A stretch of DNA of 5,171 nt from Lachnospiraceae bacterium (GTDB lineage: Bacteria > Bacillota > Clostridia > Lachnospirales > Lachnospiraceae), in contig CAAFZP010000027.1 in the NCBI GenBank assembly GCA_900767585.1, forward strand, positions 1 through 5,171, in the 5' to 3' direction. Below, in pieces: positions 5,085 to 5,171 of the stretch. Positions within the stretch are counted from its first letter, which is position 1. Every line of letters starts with the position of its first letter. A program made the position numbers and the translations under genes. The notes under the pieces were generated by a model. The model saw only the letters and a program-made list of their open reading frames with translations. It was not told the origin of the DNA and made no database searches.

Positions 5085-5171
5085 CTATATAATATTGATG
5101 AACAACGTAATCACCAGACTGTTAATGAAGTCCGCAAACAAACTTCCGATCAACGGTACAAGCAGATACGC
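5085..5171 (-). CDS. C-terminal end of a membrane transporter, possibly GltS-like Na+/glutamate symporter (partial)
   Basis: Twenty-eight codons end in TAG (5087-5085). The translation, AYLLVPLIGSLFADFINSLV followed by ITLFINII, is a single hydrophobic membrane segment with a central F-A-D-F-I-N motif. The pattern of P-x-x-G-x-x-x-x-D-x-x-N followed by a hydrophobic tail resembles, from memory, the last helix of GltS-type sodium/glutamate symporters. The fragment is too short to exclude other secondary transporters such as AbgT. Its tight spacing to the M20 hydrolase supports a role in bringing in that enzyme's substrate or exporting its product. Confidence 0.6.
   Translation of the reverse strand, partial: AYLLVPLIGSLFADFINSLVITLFINII

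Overview
The window looks like chromosomal DNA of a Gram-positive Clostridia bacterium, most likely a Lachnospiraceae relative. The reasons are moderate G+C by eye, strong AGGAGG-type ribosome binding sites in front of most genes, stem-plus-U-tract terminators, and the family content. This is a judgement from style and content, not a database match. Every gene I can support lies on the minus strand, so transcription runs from high to low coordinates.

In transcription order: (1) 5171-5085, the last 28 codons of a membrane protein, possibly a GltS-type Na+/glutamate symporter. (2) 5018-3726, an M20-family metallo-amidohydrolase with an unusual duplicated N-terminal extension. (3) 3621-3130, a GNAT N-acetyltransferase. 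(4) About 3000-2825, a structured leader with a strongly initiated 33-codon upstream ORF, two interlocked helices and a Rho-independent terminator. (5) 2796-1579, an MgtE-type magnesium transporter with a short N domain. (6) 1484-1403, a strong promoter beside a perfect 19-bp inverted repeat with a T-run. This is probably the mgtE terminator and may also be the MarR operator. (7) 1353-895, a MarR-family regulator. (8) 854-633, an extended -10 element followed by a 213-bp nested imperfect inverted repeat. (9) 608-1, the N-terminal two thirds of the membrane domain of an ABC exporter half-transporter, cut by the window edge.

Three modules can be inferred. The symporter tail and the amidohydrolase are 66 nt apart and probably form an uptake-and-hydrolysis unit for an acylated amino acid or similar compound. 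The mgtE unit appears to be controlled by premature termination in a leader that encodes a small peptide and does not look like the canonical M-box. The marR-ABC pair is a common arrangement for a drug-responsive exporter, with a possible autoregulatory palindrome in front of marR and a large hairpin leader (or a small non-autonomous mobile element) between the two genes.

The best candidate for something undescribed is the mgtE leader. The upstream ORF's Shine-Dalgarno and start codon can pair with a segment near the end of the same ORF. That segment lies in the loop of another hairpin whose 3' arm begins at the ORF stop codon. Codons 12-14 of the ORF can pair with the 5' arm of the downstream terminator. 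This is the wiring expected of a translation-coupled attenuator. The second candidate is the 213-bp inverted repeat between marR and the ABC gene. I saw no rRNA, tRNA, CRISPR array, integrase or transposase.
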